DNA from: Podaxis mareebaensis
Lineage: Eukaryota; Basidiomycota; Agaricomycetes; Agaricales; Agaricaceae
Length of the DNA stretch: 64,000 bases
Direction of reading: 5' to 3'
Assembly (NCBI GenBank): GCA_018524725.1
Contig: JAEUWP010000397.1
Location: 1 to 64,000, forward strand
Position 1 is the stretch's first letter. Every line of letters starts with the position of its first letter. The position numbers were made by a program, and so were the translations under genes. Of this stretch, positions 47,883 to 58,817 are shown one piece after another. Under the pieces are notes generated by a model, which saw only the letters and a program-made list of their open reading frames with translations, was not told where the DNA came from and did no database searches.

Positions 47883-49303
47883 TTTTTTTTTTTTTTTTAA
47901 TCCACAGTTTATTGCAATAGTACTAGCCTACTATAAAAGGGTGTGCAATAGCAGTCCTGTCAGATTAGAAAAAAGAGAAACAGAAGGAAAGAAAACAGGT
48001 GCTCCAAACAACATGAAAGAAAGAGTTCAAAGTAAGATGCATGTAGATGAAAACTAAAGAATCCAATCTGAACATGGTGACTTGGCTGCTTGCACTTATC
48101 TTAACTAACCCTTATGACCCCCACCCCAAGGAGTAGAGGCTTTCTTGGCTGAAGCAGAGGCTGCATCACATTGGTATCAACTGTGGATCCAATCTCAATT
48201 GAAGTGATGTTGCCAGTATAGGCACTGGTGGTTGTTGGAGGAGTGGGCACCTGAGCAGTTGAGGCACTGGGGAGAGTGAGGGTAGGGATCACCTGCCAGA
48301 GTGGGGAGGATGGGGGGAGTTGCTTTGGGGTTGCCTTTGCAACACCCAGCCATGGAATGGTAAGAAGCTTCAGAATGAGGACCTCTATAGAGAGGACACC
48401 TAGGCACATGAGTACAACAGGTGTCAGAAGGATGACCCCAGTGCCAGTGTGGGTGCAAGCCCCTTTGGTGAGGCAGGACACACTATTAATCATGATATGC
48501 CTGTTGGTGAGGGAGGCAGTGAGGGTGCCACATTGAGAATCAACCAAGTCAATCTATGCAGTAGCAGTGTCAGACTTGGCAGAATTACAAATGACATGCA
48601 AGTGGTGCACATCAGAGGAGGGAAAGAAAGGGGAGGCAAAGGCCTTGGTCTTGACTTGGTCAGCTGTGAGGGTGAACCCATCAGCCAAGAAAAAGGGAAT
48701 GTCTACAATCTTGATGAAAGACTGGGACACAGAGAGGATAATGGTGGCACTCTTGAGCACACTGGGAAGTGATGCAGAGAGTGAGTCAAGATCCACCTGG
48801 GATGGGACACCACCTATAGAGAAGGTAATGACACCAGAGTAGAAGCAGCCAGAGTCAATGATTAGTGCTGACTTGGCCTGGGTGAGTGCTTGATTAAAGT
48901 ATGTGACTAGAGATTGGAGGGAGACATGAGTGTTAGCTAAGTCACTAGCACTGGTGCTCAAGAAAAATTGACACCAGGTAGGACACCAGGTTGCATAATA
49001 AGGCTTGCACCTCATGGAGGGGTTAGGGCTGGAAGAGCCAGACTTGACAACACATGAGGGAGGGCTAGACCTGTTACATGGAGGTTAGAGGGCATGTGAG
49101 GGAGGTCTGGGCCTGTCACATGGAGTGGGAGTTACAGGGGGGGGCTGGGAAGATGCTGGGGCCTGGGTTGAGGGTTGAAGAGCAGGTGCTGGTTGAGCAT
49201 CTGCTATTGCTGAGTCAGCCATTCCATGGAATGGCATGTATTGGGCATGCAGTTTGCATGCCTCAATGAGCAGAGCAGTAATACTGTCTGCTAGAAAAGG
49301 AAT
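47883..49303 (-). mobile_element. LINE B: ORF1-only element with poly(A) tail
   Basis: A poly(T) at 47883-47898 followed by a tail containing TTTATTGCAATAGTACTAGC and GTGTGCAATAGCAGTCCTGT, similar to the tail of LINE C at 49305. Reading the minus strand, the only coding capacity is a gag-like ORF1 starting MPFHGMADSAIADAQPAPAL near 49237, followed by FFLSTSASDLANTHVSLQSL and a CCHC-rich C terminus with CCKGNPKATPP and CLNCSGAHSSNNHQCLYWQH. No endonuclease or RT sequence is present in its 1.4 kb. It is either a deletion derivative or a non-autonomous unit using LINE C machinery. Confidence 0.65.
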
Positions 49304-49619
49304 GTTTTTTTTTTTTTAAATCGACTTTTATTGCAATAGAACTAGCTACTACAAATGGGTGCACAATAGCAGTCCCAATACCAAAACTAAGGAAAAGGAA
49401 GGAAAGAGAGGGAAATATGAGAAAGAGAAGTATGAGAGCAGATGGGGCTACTCTATATATGGATGAGATGAGAAGAGAGTAAAAACTAACTTATCAAGAC
49501 GTGAGTGGAAGAGAAATGGTTCAGAAAATGAAGAGATGTAGGAGTGTGGAGCTAGCTACAAGACAAGTGAAAAGAGAGAAGGGCCTTCAGTGTACATCCA
49601 GGACTCCATTTCTTGCAAG

Positions 49620-52600
49620 TCACTCTCTACAGTTGAAGTGGTGGGTGGCGAACTCCTCTTGGGTGATAGGTCCTTGTATCTGATCGGCAAAGGAAAATGC
49701 TGTGAGATTCTGGTCTAAGAATTGGATGACCCAATGGAAGCCATCATGTGCTCCATATGGGTATCGGAAGTGGGGGCAGGTGTCAAGTATGTGGTTACAC
49801 ATTTCAAGCAGCTTGCTGCAGGGGCAGGAGGTGATGTGGCACCCAGGGAAGAAGCACTGTCAGAAGGTGCCGATGGGTGTGTGATTGGTGACACAATGCA
49901 TGAAGTGTGTACATAAGTTGGGGTTCTTCCCAAGGGGCGAGTTGAGCCAAGTCCTGCCTTTGGTGTATTTGGGTTGGAGGGGTTTCTCTGCACTGTTGAC
50001 TAGGGGAAGCCATGAGTGGCCACAGTAGGTGGGGTCATTCATTAACTGATGCCATAATGATAGGCATTTCTGGGTGTAGTGGTTTCGAACAAACCTGAGG
50101 GAGGTGCAGAAGGGTTGGTGATGCAGGTTAGGAAGGTGAAGGGACTTGGCTAGAATGTGTGCTTTGTGATGTATGGACTAATTGGCAGAGGAGGGGATCA
50201 ACCAGAAGTGGATGTGATTTAGAGGGGAGGAGAGCCAGGAGTGAAGGAGGGGGGCAACCACGATGGAGTCTGGATGCATGCTGTGGGGCCTGTAAGAAAA
50301 CAGAAGCTTAGCGGAAGAAATTGAGTCTGTAAAAACTACAATTGAGGAAATATTGAGAGATTGGGAAAAGGAAATAGAAGAAAATAGTCTGATACAGAGA
50401 GCGTAGGATTCAGAATCAGAAGAAGTCACTTCCCCACAGGGGTGAACAGCGGAAGAGAGAATGTCTGTTTCAGAAGAATTGAAAACAAGAAAAGCGGAAG
50501 TAGCAGAAAGAGAAGAATTAGAAGGGACTGAACCATCCATAGCTAAGAGGAGGGAGACTGGGGAGGAAAAGGCTAGATCTTGAGCACAGGAGGCATTGGT
50601 GATGTGGAGGGCCATGGCTCCTTCTTTCAAAGGGTCAGGGCACTCAATGAATTTGATTTGGTTGCTAAACAAGTCCAGTAAGCACTGGCCAGGTTTGGCA
50701 CTAGGGTGAAGGCACTGGAACCAGTCCATGACCAGTTGGGCATCTGAAATGAAGTCAAGCACTGATGAGTGCTGTTTGGATTGGCACGCATCTATGGGGT
50801 CAATATTGTGCATGAGGAGTTTGAGAGGATGGGAAGGGGGGAGGGTGTGGAAGTGGAGAGAACATCATTTGGCGAGTTTGAAGAGATGGAGTTGGATGGG
50901 GATAAGGCCTGCAATGGCCTCAACCCCACTGGAGGGGGATGTGCGGAATGTGCTGGTGATCCACAAGGCTGCCTGGTGTTGCATGTGCTGGAGGGACTTG
51001 ATGAGTCTGCGGTATCGAGCGTTTTGATTAAACCATAGGTGGAAACTGTAGGTGGCAATGGGAACTATGCAGGATCAGTATAGGAGTCGCTTATGGAGGG
51101 GAGATAAGCTGTGGATGGAATTGCCAAGCATGTGCATGCATCAGACAGTGGAGAGGGCCTTGGTTGAATAGAACCAGATGTGTTCTTTGAATGAAAGGCT
51201 TCTATCAAACCAGAAGCTGAGATAGCAGAGGAAGGGTTTGGGGTGGATGGTAAGGGAGTCATCAATGATGACAGGAGGGTTGGGTTCATGGGAGGGGCAG
51301 TTGGAAAAATGGAAGGCCTCGGTTTTGTCTCTTTTGAGAACAAACCCAAGGCAGTGGAGGTAGTCTTCACAGTTCTTGTAGACCTGGGAGAGAAGATGGC
51401 AGTTAGTAGCGAATGAGTCCAATTGAACAATGATAAGTCCATTGTCAACAAAGGAAACTATTTTACAATGAGGGTCATTGGAAAACTTGTACATAAGAGG
51501 GGAAAGGGAGAGTGTGGTGAGAATAGGGGAGAGGGCTGAACCTTGGCTGATGCCAATGGAAGCGGAGAATTTGGGGGAAAGTTGATTGTTCCATGAATAA
51601 GTAGTGAATTGATCTTTTAAATAGTCAGAGAAAAAGGATATGAGGCAGGAGTTGAAGCCTTGGTGGTGGAGGGTAGAGATAAGAAGGGAGTGATTAGTGG
51701 AGGGGAAGAATTGTGCCAAGTCGAATGCGATGACACTAGTCTTGAGTTTGCGTCACCAACCTGTATGGATGAGGTGAGTGATATATATACCAGCATCTTC
51801 AGTAGAGTGCTGGATGATTCCTCCAAATTGGAGGGGGTGGACAAGGTTAAATTGGGATGCCTCGAATTGCATCCAGGTGGAGATCATCTTTTCGATTAGC
51901 TTACCTAGTGTGTTGAGGAGGACTATAGGACAGAACATCTTTGGGGTGGAATAATGTGGTTTGTTGGGTTTTGGAATGATGATGGAAGTGGAGTTCTTGA
52001 AATGTTCCAGCCATGTGGAGAATTCAATGCATTTGGAAGTGAAGGAGAGGAAGTTGGATTGGAGGATGTTGTTAGACATTAGGTGTTTGATGTGTGCCCA
52101 TGAAAGGTGGTCTGGACTGGGGGTGGAAGAGTTGGCGCAGGGGTTGAGGGTGTCAAAAAGCTTGGTGCTAGAGAAGGGAAGCCAAGGGCATTTGGGGTGG
52201 GCATCAAGGGACTCAATAGCACTCAAGTCCACATGGCGATCGGAAGTGGAATTATAGGAGGAGTCAAGTGCATGCCAGAGGTTGTCCAGCTCATTACAGC
52301 TTTTTCTGTTGTATGAAATGGATTGGGAGGGAGGGAGATTACACTTGCTGATCCAGGACATGAGGTCCCAGGGGCAACAGTCTTCTTCAGCTATGTCCTT
52401 GATTTTCTTGTCAAAGAATGCGCGTTTGGCCTGGTAGGTAGTGCATCGAAATTTGGCCCAGTTGGATTTGGACTTGTGAGTCTGGAACACTTTGAGGGCA
52501 GCGGAGCACTGGGGATTCCACCATGGCTTGGATTTGGTGCAGATATGGACAAGTTTGGCATTGTTCTGCCATTCTTGGGTGATGATGTGGGACATGGAGT

Positions 52601-53335
52601 TAGCATAAGAGAGGATGTCGTCGCTTGATCTGAATTGAGCTGGGATGGCTTGGAGTTGGGTGCCCAATGAGTAGAGAAAGGAGGCTTCTTCTTCAGAGTC
52701 ATGTGGGATTGTGAGCTTTTTGATGAAAGGCTGAAGTGGAGTGGGAGCAGGGAGAGAGGTGAGGAGGGGGAGATGGTCGGAATTGATTTGCCAGTCATCG
52801 CGAATGGAGTGGACTGGGCTTGGCTTAAGGGGATCATCTGTTGCAAAGATGAGGTCGATGATGGATGGGTGTTTGGATTTATTGAAAGGAACATGAGTAT
52901 ACTTAACCTCTAACAGTGTAGAAAGCGTTAGTCTGATGGAGTTCATGAGGTCGACTACTAGGTCTGCATGAGTGGAGTGGTGAGTGATGTGAGGATCCCA
53001 CTCAGGAGAATGAGAGTTAAAATCCCCCCCTGCACAGATGATGTCTTTGGGGAAGAGGTGGATGTGCGATTCTAAATAGGTCAGTGACAAATCATCAGAA
53101 GGATCGAGGTAGCAATTAAGGAAGTACATCTTCCTCGGGAAGGATAAAGAAATGAGTTGGAAGTCTGGGGAGGAAATAATGCTGGGATGTGAAGTTGGAA
53201 GAAGGACTTCACATGATTTGTGGATGAATGTAGCCATGTGCAGGCATTCTTCATCTGAAATGAAAAGGCACTAATTGGGGTTATATGGCATGCCTTTATA
53301 AGGGACTCCTTCAGAGTTGTTAGTAGATGGGACAT
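49620..53335 (-). pseudogene. LINE C ORF2: endonuclease, reverse transcriptase, RNase H
   Basis: The longest piece is 53237-51753 (494 residues): endonuclease with ICAGGDFNSHSPEWDPHIT and NSDHLPLL, then RT blocks FKNSTSIIIPKPNKPHYSTP and CPIVLLNTLGKLIEKMIS, followed by FGGIIQHSTEDAGIYITHLI. The next piece (51719-51141) has AFDLAQFFPSTNHSLL-type sequence and the catalytic box as FVDNG, in which the second Asp is replaced. Then thumb (SCIVPIATYSFHLWF), RNase H (LLAMDGSVPSNSSLSA and VVFTDSISSAKLLFSY at 50813-50178) and a C-terminal Cys/His region (ITSCPCSKLLEMCNHILDTC). Stops are few, such as a TGA before the RKLKTS segment. Confidence 0.85.
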
Positions 53336-53660
53336 TTCAAATGATGCTAAAAGGGGGTTCTTGGATGTATAGGATTAAAATGTCTTTGAAAAGGGGGTCA
53401 TTTAACAATGCCTCAACTGTGTCCTTGGAATGATGGATGTTGAAAAAGAGAATGGGGATATCGTTAAAGAGAGTTGGTGCTTTAAGAGGTCCTTTAGACA
53501 TTAATAGCACCAGAGTTGAAGTCGTGGCAGTTTTTCTCCACTCTAGCTTCCCGAAGTTTGGTTTGGATCCATTCCCAATTGAATCAGTGGCAGAAGAATG
53601 GACATTTGTCCGAGTTCACATGATGCTCTTTCAAGTCACATGAGAGGCAGTTGAAGGAGG

Positions 53661-55821
53661 TCACATGAGGACACTCCATGATGTTGGTGGGGGTGGGAGG
53701 ATGTGGATTAGGACCAGTTTTGCCACGGCAACAGAATCCATTGTGGCAGTGGTTGTCAGTGTAGTGAGGATCACCACAAATTGAGCACCTAGGGTTGCGT
53801 GCTCTGTACAGATGAGTAGGGTGGCCCCACCTCCAGCATCTGTTGCAGAGAGGAGAGGCGGTTCACATGGATGCACCGCGGAAGGTGCAGACTCTGTTTT
53901 CGAAGAGGAGGGTGTGATTAATGAGAGCTTTGGCCCTCGTGGTGGATTGAGAATCCCAGAGGTTGAAAAAGAGTATGGTGGAGTCAGAGTGGGGGGAAAT
54001 GCAGTGGAAGCAGGGTTTGCCAATGAGGTGTTGGAGCATTTCATGGTAGGGTGATGATTTGATAACTTCTTTGAAGTCATTGGAGGTGTGTGGGGTGCTG
54101 TCTGGATGGAGGTAGGGAAGATTCATCAGTTTAACAAAGGACTTAGACATCGGAAGAGAAGGGACAACAGCATCCCTAATCTCCAGAGTGGTGAAAGCTG
54201 ATTGGTTCAAGTCAGCTATGCCTTTTTTGATGATGAGGAGTTCCTCATTGGTGGTGACTTGGTTGGTTGAGAGCTAGAGAGTCCAATCATTGGACCTCGC
54301 TGACTTGACTTTAAGTAAGAAGCCCTTCTGGTAAAGGGCATTGTTGCAGTTCCTCACCACAAGGTTGAGAGAGGTGATAAGGATGGGTTTGAAAACATCA
54401 TTGTAGGGGATGATGACATTTTTGTGGGAAGGGCCTTGAGTGGCCTTGGGAGAGTTGGAAGGTTGAGGTGAAGGTTTGGGTGCTGTTGGGGAAGGAGTCT
54501 TGATATCCCCAGACAAGCAGAGGAAGTTGATGATGTCAACCAGTGACATCTGAGGGAATTGGTTTTGAAGAGCAGCATACTTTTGCAACTCCTCTGATTT
54601 GAGAGGTGTGTTGGAGGTGGCTCTGGCATAGGACGACCTTTGGGTAGATGGGGAGGGGGCATTAGACCTGGGGTGGGTCTTGTAGTTAATAGGGGGGGGG
54701 GAAGATGTAGGAGGAGAGGGTTTAGGGGCTTGAGGGGAGACAGTGGGAGTGATGATAGGCTTACGTGGAGCTTGGGTGGCTATTGGTTTATGGGGCACCC
54801 ATTGATGGGTGATGGAGGTCCACAAGCTAGAGTTGGTGTTGCCTGTCCCTGAGGTTTGAGCCTTAGGGATGGCATCAGGAGTGGTGGTAGTGGTAGGAGG
54901 GGGAGGGAGCATTTTAGTATCAATGTTTGAACTGGAAGACTCACCTGGTTTATTAAGATCCTGAGGAGGGAGGCAAGAAAGGGTGATTGCTCATGCTGTA
55001 TCTTTATCAAATTGCAATTCTGAGCCCTGGGAGGTGTCAGAGGGAATAATGGAAGAGCTCTGGGGAGACCCAGAAGCGTCTTTGGGAGAAGGGGAAGATA
55101 CAGCCAGTGCTTTTTTAGCCTGATGAGCGTTGCAGTGGCCAGTTGACATAGGAGTGGGAGTAGGAGATAAAGTGTGGGATGGAGGGAACTGCATGGCTAT
55201 GAAGTTGTATAATTTGAGTTGCTGCCCATTGTAAGGGACTGACTTGTTGTGCAACTGGTCAGAGTGTGCGATGATTTGTAAAATACAGATAAGGGCAGGG
55301 ACACCCTCAAAGGAGGAAAGGTCTCCAGTTTTGGCCCAGCTTCCCAGATAGGAAGAAATGAAATCTAATAAGGAAGTGAGGCAATTAAGCCCCATGATGT
55401 CATTCATGTTGGTGATGTCAATCATCGAGATGCCATCACCAATAGTTTCCTGAATGGATGACCAATCCATTCTGTAGGTTGGCTGTGCTTCAACATGAGG
55501 CTGCACAGTAGAAGGAGGAGAGATGGGGGTGAAAGACAGAATAGTAGGGAGGGGGTCAGAGGAGTGAGATTCATCCCATGCAATGCCAGGAGTAGGTGGA
55601 ATGAAGCCATGAGAGGCAGCCAGTGCTTGAGCTGGAGTTAACACCCTGTGAGATGAAGGTGCTATCTCAGGAGACATGTCAATTCCATCATGAGCTGGCA
55701 CAATAGAAGGATGGATGGATTTAGGGGTTGAGAGGCCTTGAGAGCCTTCATCACTATCTTTGTCTCTGTTTTCTTCAGCTGAGGATGCAGAGGCAGTGTT
55801 GTCATCTTCCCTAAACTTCAT
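53661..55821 (-). pseudogene. LINE C ORF1 with CCHC zinc knuckles
   Basis: Frame 55821-54991 begins MKFREDDNTASASSAEENRD and is acidic and Ser/Pro-rich; after one TAA or TAG-type break it continues at 54912-54274 with SYARATSNTPLKSEELQKYA, and at 54210-53863 with HDSTILFFNLWDSQSTTRA-like sequence. The C terminus encodes CNRCWRWGHPTHLYRARNPR, then CSICGDPHYTDNHCHNGFCC and CPHVTSFNCLSCDLKEHHVN: three zinc-knuckle-like units. This is the RNA-binding nucleocapsid-like protein of the element. Confidence 0.75.
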
Positions 55822-56084
55822 GCTCTTTTCTAGTCAATTAGAGAGAGATTGGTCAGTAGAGTAGGAGTGCTTAGCTCCAATAGAAAGGGAAGGAGATGGA
55901 GGCTTTTGAATGAAGTCCTCTGATACTCAGAAATCATTGAAGAGGGGAACAGAGGCCTCTCTTGGGAGTGTCGGGTTGGGCACTACACTGGTGCTAGAGC
56001 AATGGTGATGAACAATACTGGAATGAATGCTACTGGCAGTATTCTTGACACCTCCAAAGAAGCTGCTAGTCTCTTTGGAGTCTT

Positions 56085-57000
56085 TCATACTGATTTAGAA
56101 TGAGTTTTTGTATTCCTTGTACTATGAATAACTGTGCCACTGAAACAATAGTGGTAGTTACTGAGAAAGGAAGTGTTGAGCCCACTCTCATTCAAGCATT
56201 GCAAGAAAAGGAATGTGCCAGGCAAAGGGGGGAGTGCAGTTGGTGAATAGATTCTTGGACTCCAATACTGAGATGAAGTTGCAAATGGCAGCAAAGAGGT
56301 GAGGATCAGAGGGAAACTGGTGCTCTGCCTCATTAAAGGTGTGAGTTATTTGCATAACAGCACCTGCAGGGGATTCATCCTTGTCATCATCAATCTTGTC
56401 AGGGGTGGAGTCAGAAGAGAGAGTGGAGGGGGCAGCTTTGGGAGTCTTCTGCTTGAAGGGGGGGGAGACAGGGAGATCAAGCTCCATGTCAGAAGAAGAC
56501 CTGCTCTGGAGATGCCCAGAAGCATGCCCAGAAGATGGTAAAGGGGAGGGGGTATTTGGTTCTAATGTTGTCCAAGAGAGTCACTGCCACTCTTATTGTG
56601 GGGGGCCTTGAGGGATCCAACCACCAGGGTTGGAGGGAATGCAAATGCCTTGACTGTTAGCACCATTGATAGTCATCACTTTGAGATTTTCAATATATTC
56701 CTGCCATGCTTTATCTTGCTGACAGTCATACTCTTGGTCTTTACACTGCTGAGGGGTCTCAGGAATAACAGATGGGCTTTTGCCTTTGCAACAATTGCCC
56801 ATAGTGATGAGCACTTAACCACAATGATAGTGGTTACTGGAAGAAGAAGGTGTTTGTCCACAAGGGGAAGTGAACATTATTGGGCATGCTCTCTCTGAGA
56901 GCTGCCAAGTGCATTCCTGTGAGGCTTCTGATCAGGGTGTACACTTCTGAGCACTGCCTACTAAATGTGGGACCTGTTCCATTTCTGTTCTCCTGTACAC
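56085..57000 (-). pseudogene. ORF1-like fragment of another LINE
   Basis: Minus-strand frames 56814-56593 and 56487-56188 encode NCCKGKSPSVIPETPQQCKD with a Cys-rich spacing like LINE zinc knuckles, and MELDLPVSPPFKQKTPKAAP with an acidic Ser-rich segment and FPSDPHLFAAICNFISVLES. The two pieces are in a reversed order compared with a normal ORF1 (zinc region upstream of the acidic part), so they probably belong to different copies. Confidence 0.4.
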
Positions 57001-57099
57001 TGAGGGCTGATGAGCAGTCTGATGTGATATCAGGGAGTTCAGCCTCCCCCTGTGGAGGTTTTTATCTTGCCTTTCTTTGGTGCCTGGTTAACTTCTGTC

Positions 57100-57366
57100 A
57101 AGATGGAGGTTTACAGTGAATTAACACTGATATGCCAAAGCATGGGGACTGGGAGTCACACTGTTGGGGGGTCCTAGAGATACAAAACCAATGTCAACTC
57201 AGCATTCTTCCTGGTCATGGTAGCCTTCAGAAGGCATGACTGTATTGGTGTATAACAGCTTAGTGTACATATTTTAGACATCCTGTATGTAGTGACCCTA
57301 TGTGCAGGTGCAGGCTATGATTGAGCCCCACATAATAAATTGTTGATGTTAAAAAAAAAAAAAAAA
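57100..57366 (+). mobile_element. 3' end of a plus-oriented LINE with poly(A)
   Basis: GAATTAACAC near 57118, GGTAGCCTTCAGAAGG near 57220 and AATAAATTGTTGATGTT followed by A16 at 57351-57366 match the order of landmarks in the 3' UTR of the plus LINE that ends at 60339. It is a divergent member of the same family. Abrupt junction with a minus-oriented fragment at 57367. Confidence 0.6.
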
Positions 57367-57795
57367 GGATCTGAGGAGAACTGCCCCTATAAATAAGAGG
57401 TGGTATGCCCCATGAGGTAAGAGGCAAAGAACCTCCCCATATTTAGGGGAAAACCTTGCTTGTTTAGGATGGCTATGAGCATCTCATAGTTCAGGGAAGG
57501 GAAGAACTGAGTGATGTCAAAAGCAACAACACTCATCTTGAGGCCCTTGGCCCAGCCACTATACACAATGTGGGTAAGGAACAGCCCTGCATCTTTGGTA
57601 GATCACTGCCAAACACTGCCAAGCTGATTAGGATGAAAGACCCCATATTTGACAGAGTCAAATTAGAGGCACTTGGAGAGCATCTTCTCAATTAATTTGC
57701 CAAGGGTGTTTAGAAGCATGATCAGCCTGAATGCCTTAGGCATGGAATATAAAGGATTTCCTGGTTTGGGGATGATCACCAAGATGGATTCCTTG
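57367..57795 (-). pseudogene. minus-oriented LINE RT fragment
   Basis: The minus strand encodes VKESILVIIPKPGNPLYSMP and KAFRLIMLLNTLGKLIEKML, the same RT blocks as LINE A at 44136-44597. The fragment is only about 430 bases. At 57795 it is joined tail to head with a plus-oriented LINE piece. Confidence 0.75.
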
Positions 57796-58647
57796 ACTAG
57801 ATCTATTGCCCTCATATTGCCCTGGCAGTGTGAGAAGGCAGGTGGCCCCCTTATCTCCTCCAATGAGAGGTTAGATGAAATTAGCAAATGGTTTAAGCCA
57901 GATGCTGACAAAGCCTAGCCTAGACACCACCTTCTTGATAGTTTTCAAGATCAGGTAGAATTCCAGACTGTGCCCCAGGACATTGAAGACCAGGCCAGAT
58001 ACATGCAACAGATGGAGGACATCCTGAGAGGGGCAGAGCTCTCCCCTGACACAGCCTACTGTGGAACTGATGCCAGCCAGCCCACTCATGGCTTTTACCA
58101 AGCTGTTTCAGTAGCTCTGGTGTATCACTGTAGAAACCTGGTTAGTGCAACCAGGAGAGTAGTAGGTGATGTCACTATCCCTAATGTGGAACTTTTTGCC
58201 ATCCAGCTGGCACTGTCCCAGGCCATGGGCCTGGAAGGCATCAGTACTATTTTGGTTTGGACAGATTTGATGGCAGCTGTCAGACAAGGTGTGAACCCCT
58301 CTCCCATGTCAGGGCAAGCACATGCCTTGGCAGTTATTCACCTTCTCTCTCCATGGCTGTCCCAGCCTAGGAGGAAGATCCAATTCTGGGAGGTCCCTTC
58401 TGGGGATCCCTAGGAAGTACATGGAGTGGCCCACAAGCATGCTACTACCCTCCCACCTGTGTCCATAGGGGCACAAGTGGTTAGGTTGCTTAATTAACAG
58501 TTGAAGAATGTTGTTAACTCCTGCCTTGACACCTAGAAGGCTGTGTTCCAGGAGCTAAAATACAGGGGCCACCAGTTCCTTGAAGTTCTAGACCCAGGCT
58601 CTAAACAGCCATTACGGCCCAGGTACCACTCTGGTAGTGCATGGTTC
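57796..58647 (+). pseudogene. plus-oriented LINE RNase H fragment
   Basis: The plus strand encodes RT C terminus (PLISSNERLDEISKWF), then TAYCGTDASQPTHGFYQAVS, ATRRVVGDVTIPNVELFAIQ, STILVWTDLMAAV and LSQPRRKIQFWEVPSGDP, an RNase H with Asp, Glu and Asp in the right order. The remainder of the C-terminal domain is readable to YHSGSAWF at 58647. Confidence 0.75.
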
Positions 58648-58817
58648 TTTTTTTTTTTTTCCTCAACAATTTATATACTGGTGCATGGGCATAGTCCAAT
58701 TACAGAATACATCACTATACCTACTCTATGTAAGATGATGCAGGGGATAAGATGTTACAACCAGACTGCGTCCATGCACTGGTATATAAATTGTTGAACA
58801 AAAAAAAAAAAAAAAAA
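58648..58817. repeat. foldback unit made of two opposed LINE 3' ends
   Basis: The unit starts with a T run (58648-58660) and CTCAACAATTTATATACTGG and ends with CTGGTATATAAATTGTTGAA and an A run (58800-58817). The two arms of about 50 bases are near-perfect inverted repeats, separated by about 60 bases. Each arm is the last segment of the same LINE 3' UTR in opposite orientation. The whole 170 bases would fold into a hairpin. Confidence 0.8.

Larger units (their letters stand above)
49305..55821 (-). mobile_element. LINE C: nearly full-length LINE with ORF1 and EN-RT-RNase H ORF2
   Basis: A poly(T) at 49305-49317 marks the 3' end. On the minus strand ORF1 runs from 55821 to about 53661 and ORF2 from about 53335 to 49620, both with a few stops. 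It retains more CpG and longer frames than the other LINEs here, so it is probably the youngest of them. A further ORF1-like segment continues to 57000, so the 5' limit is uncertain. Confidence 0.85.
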
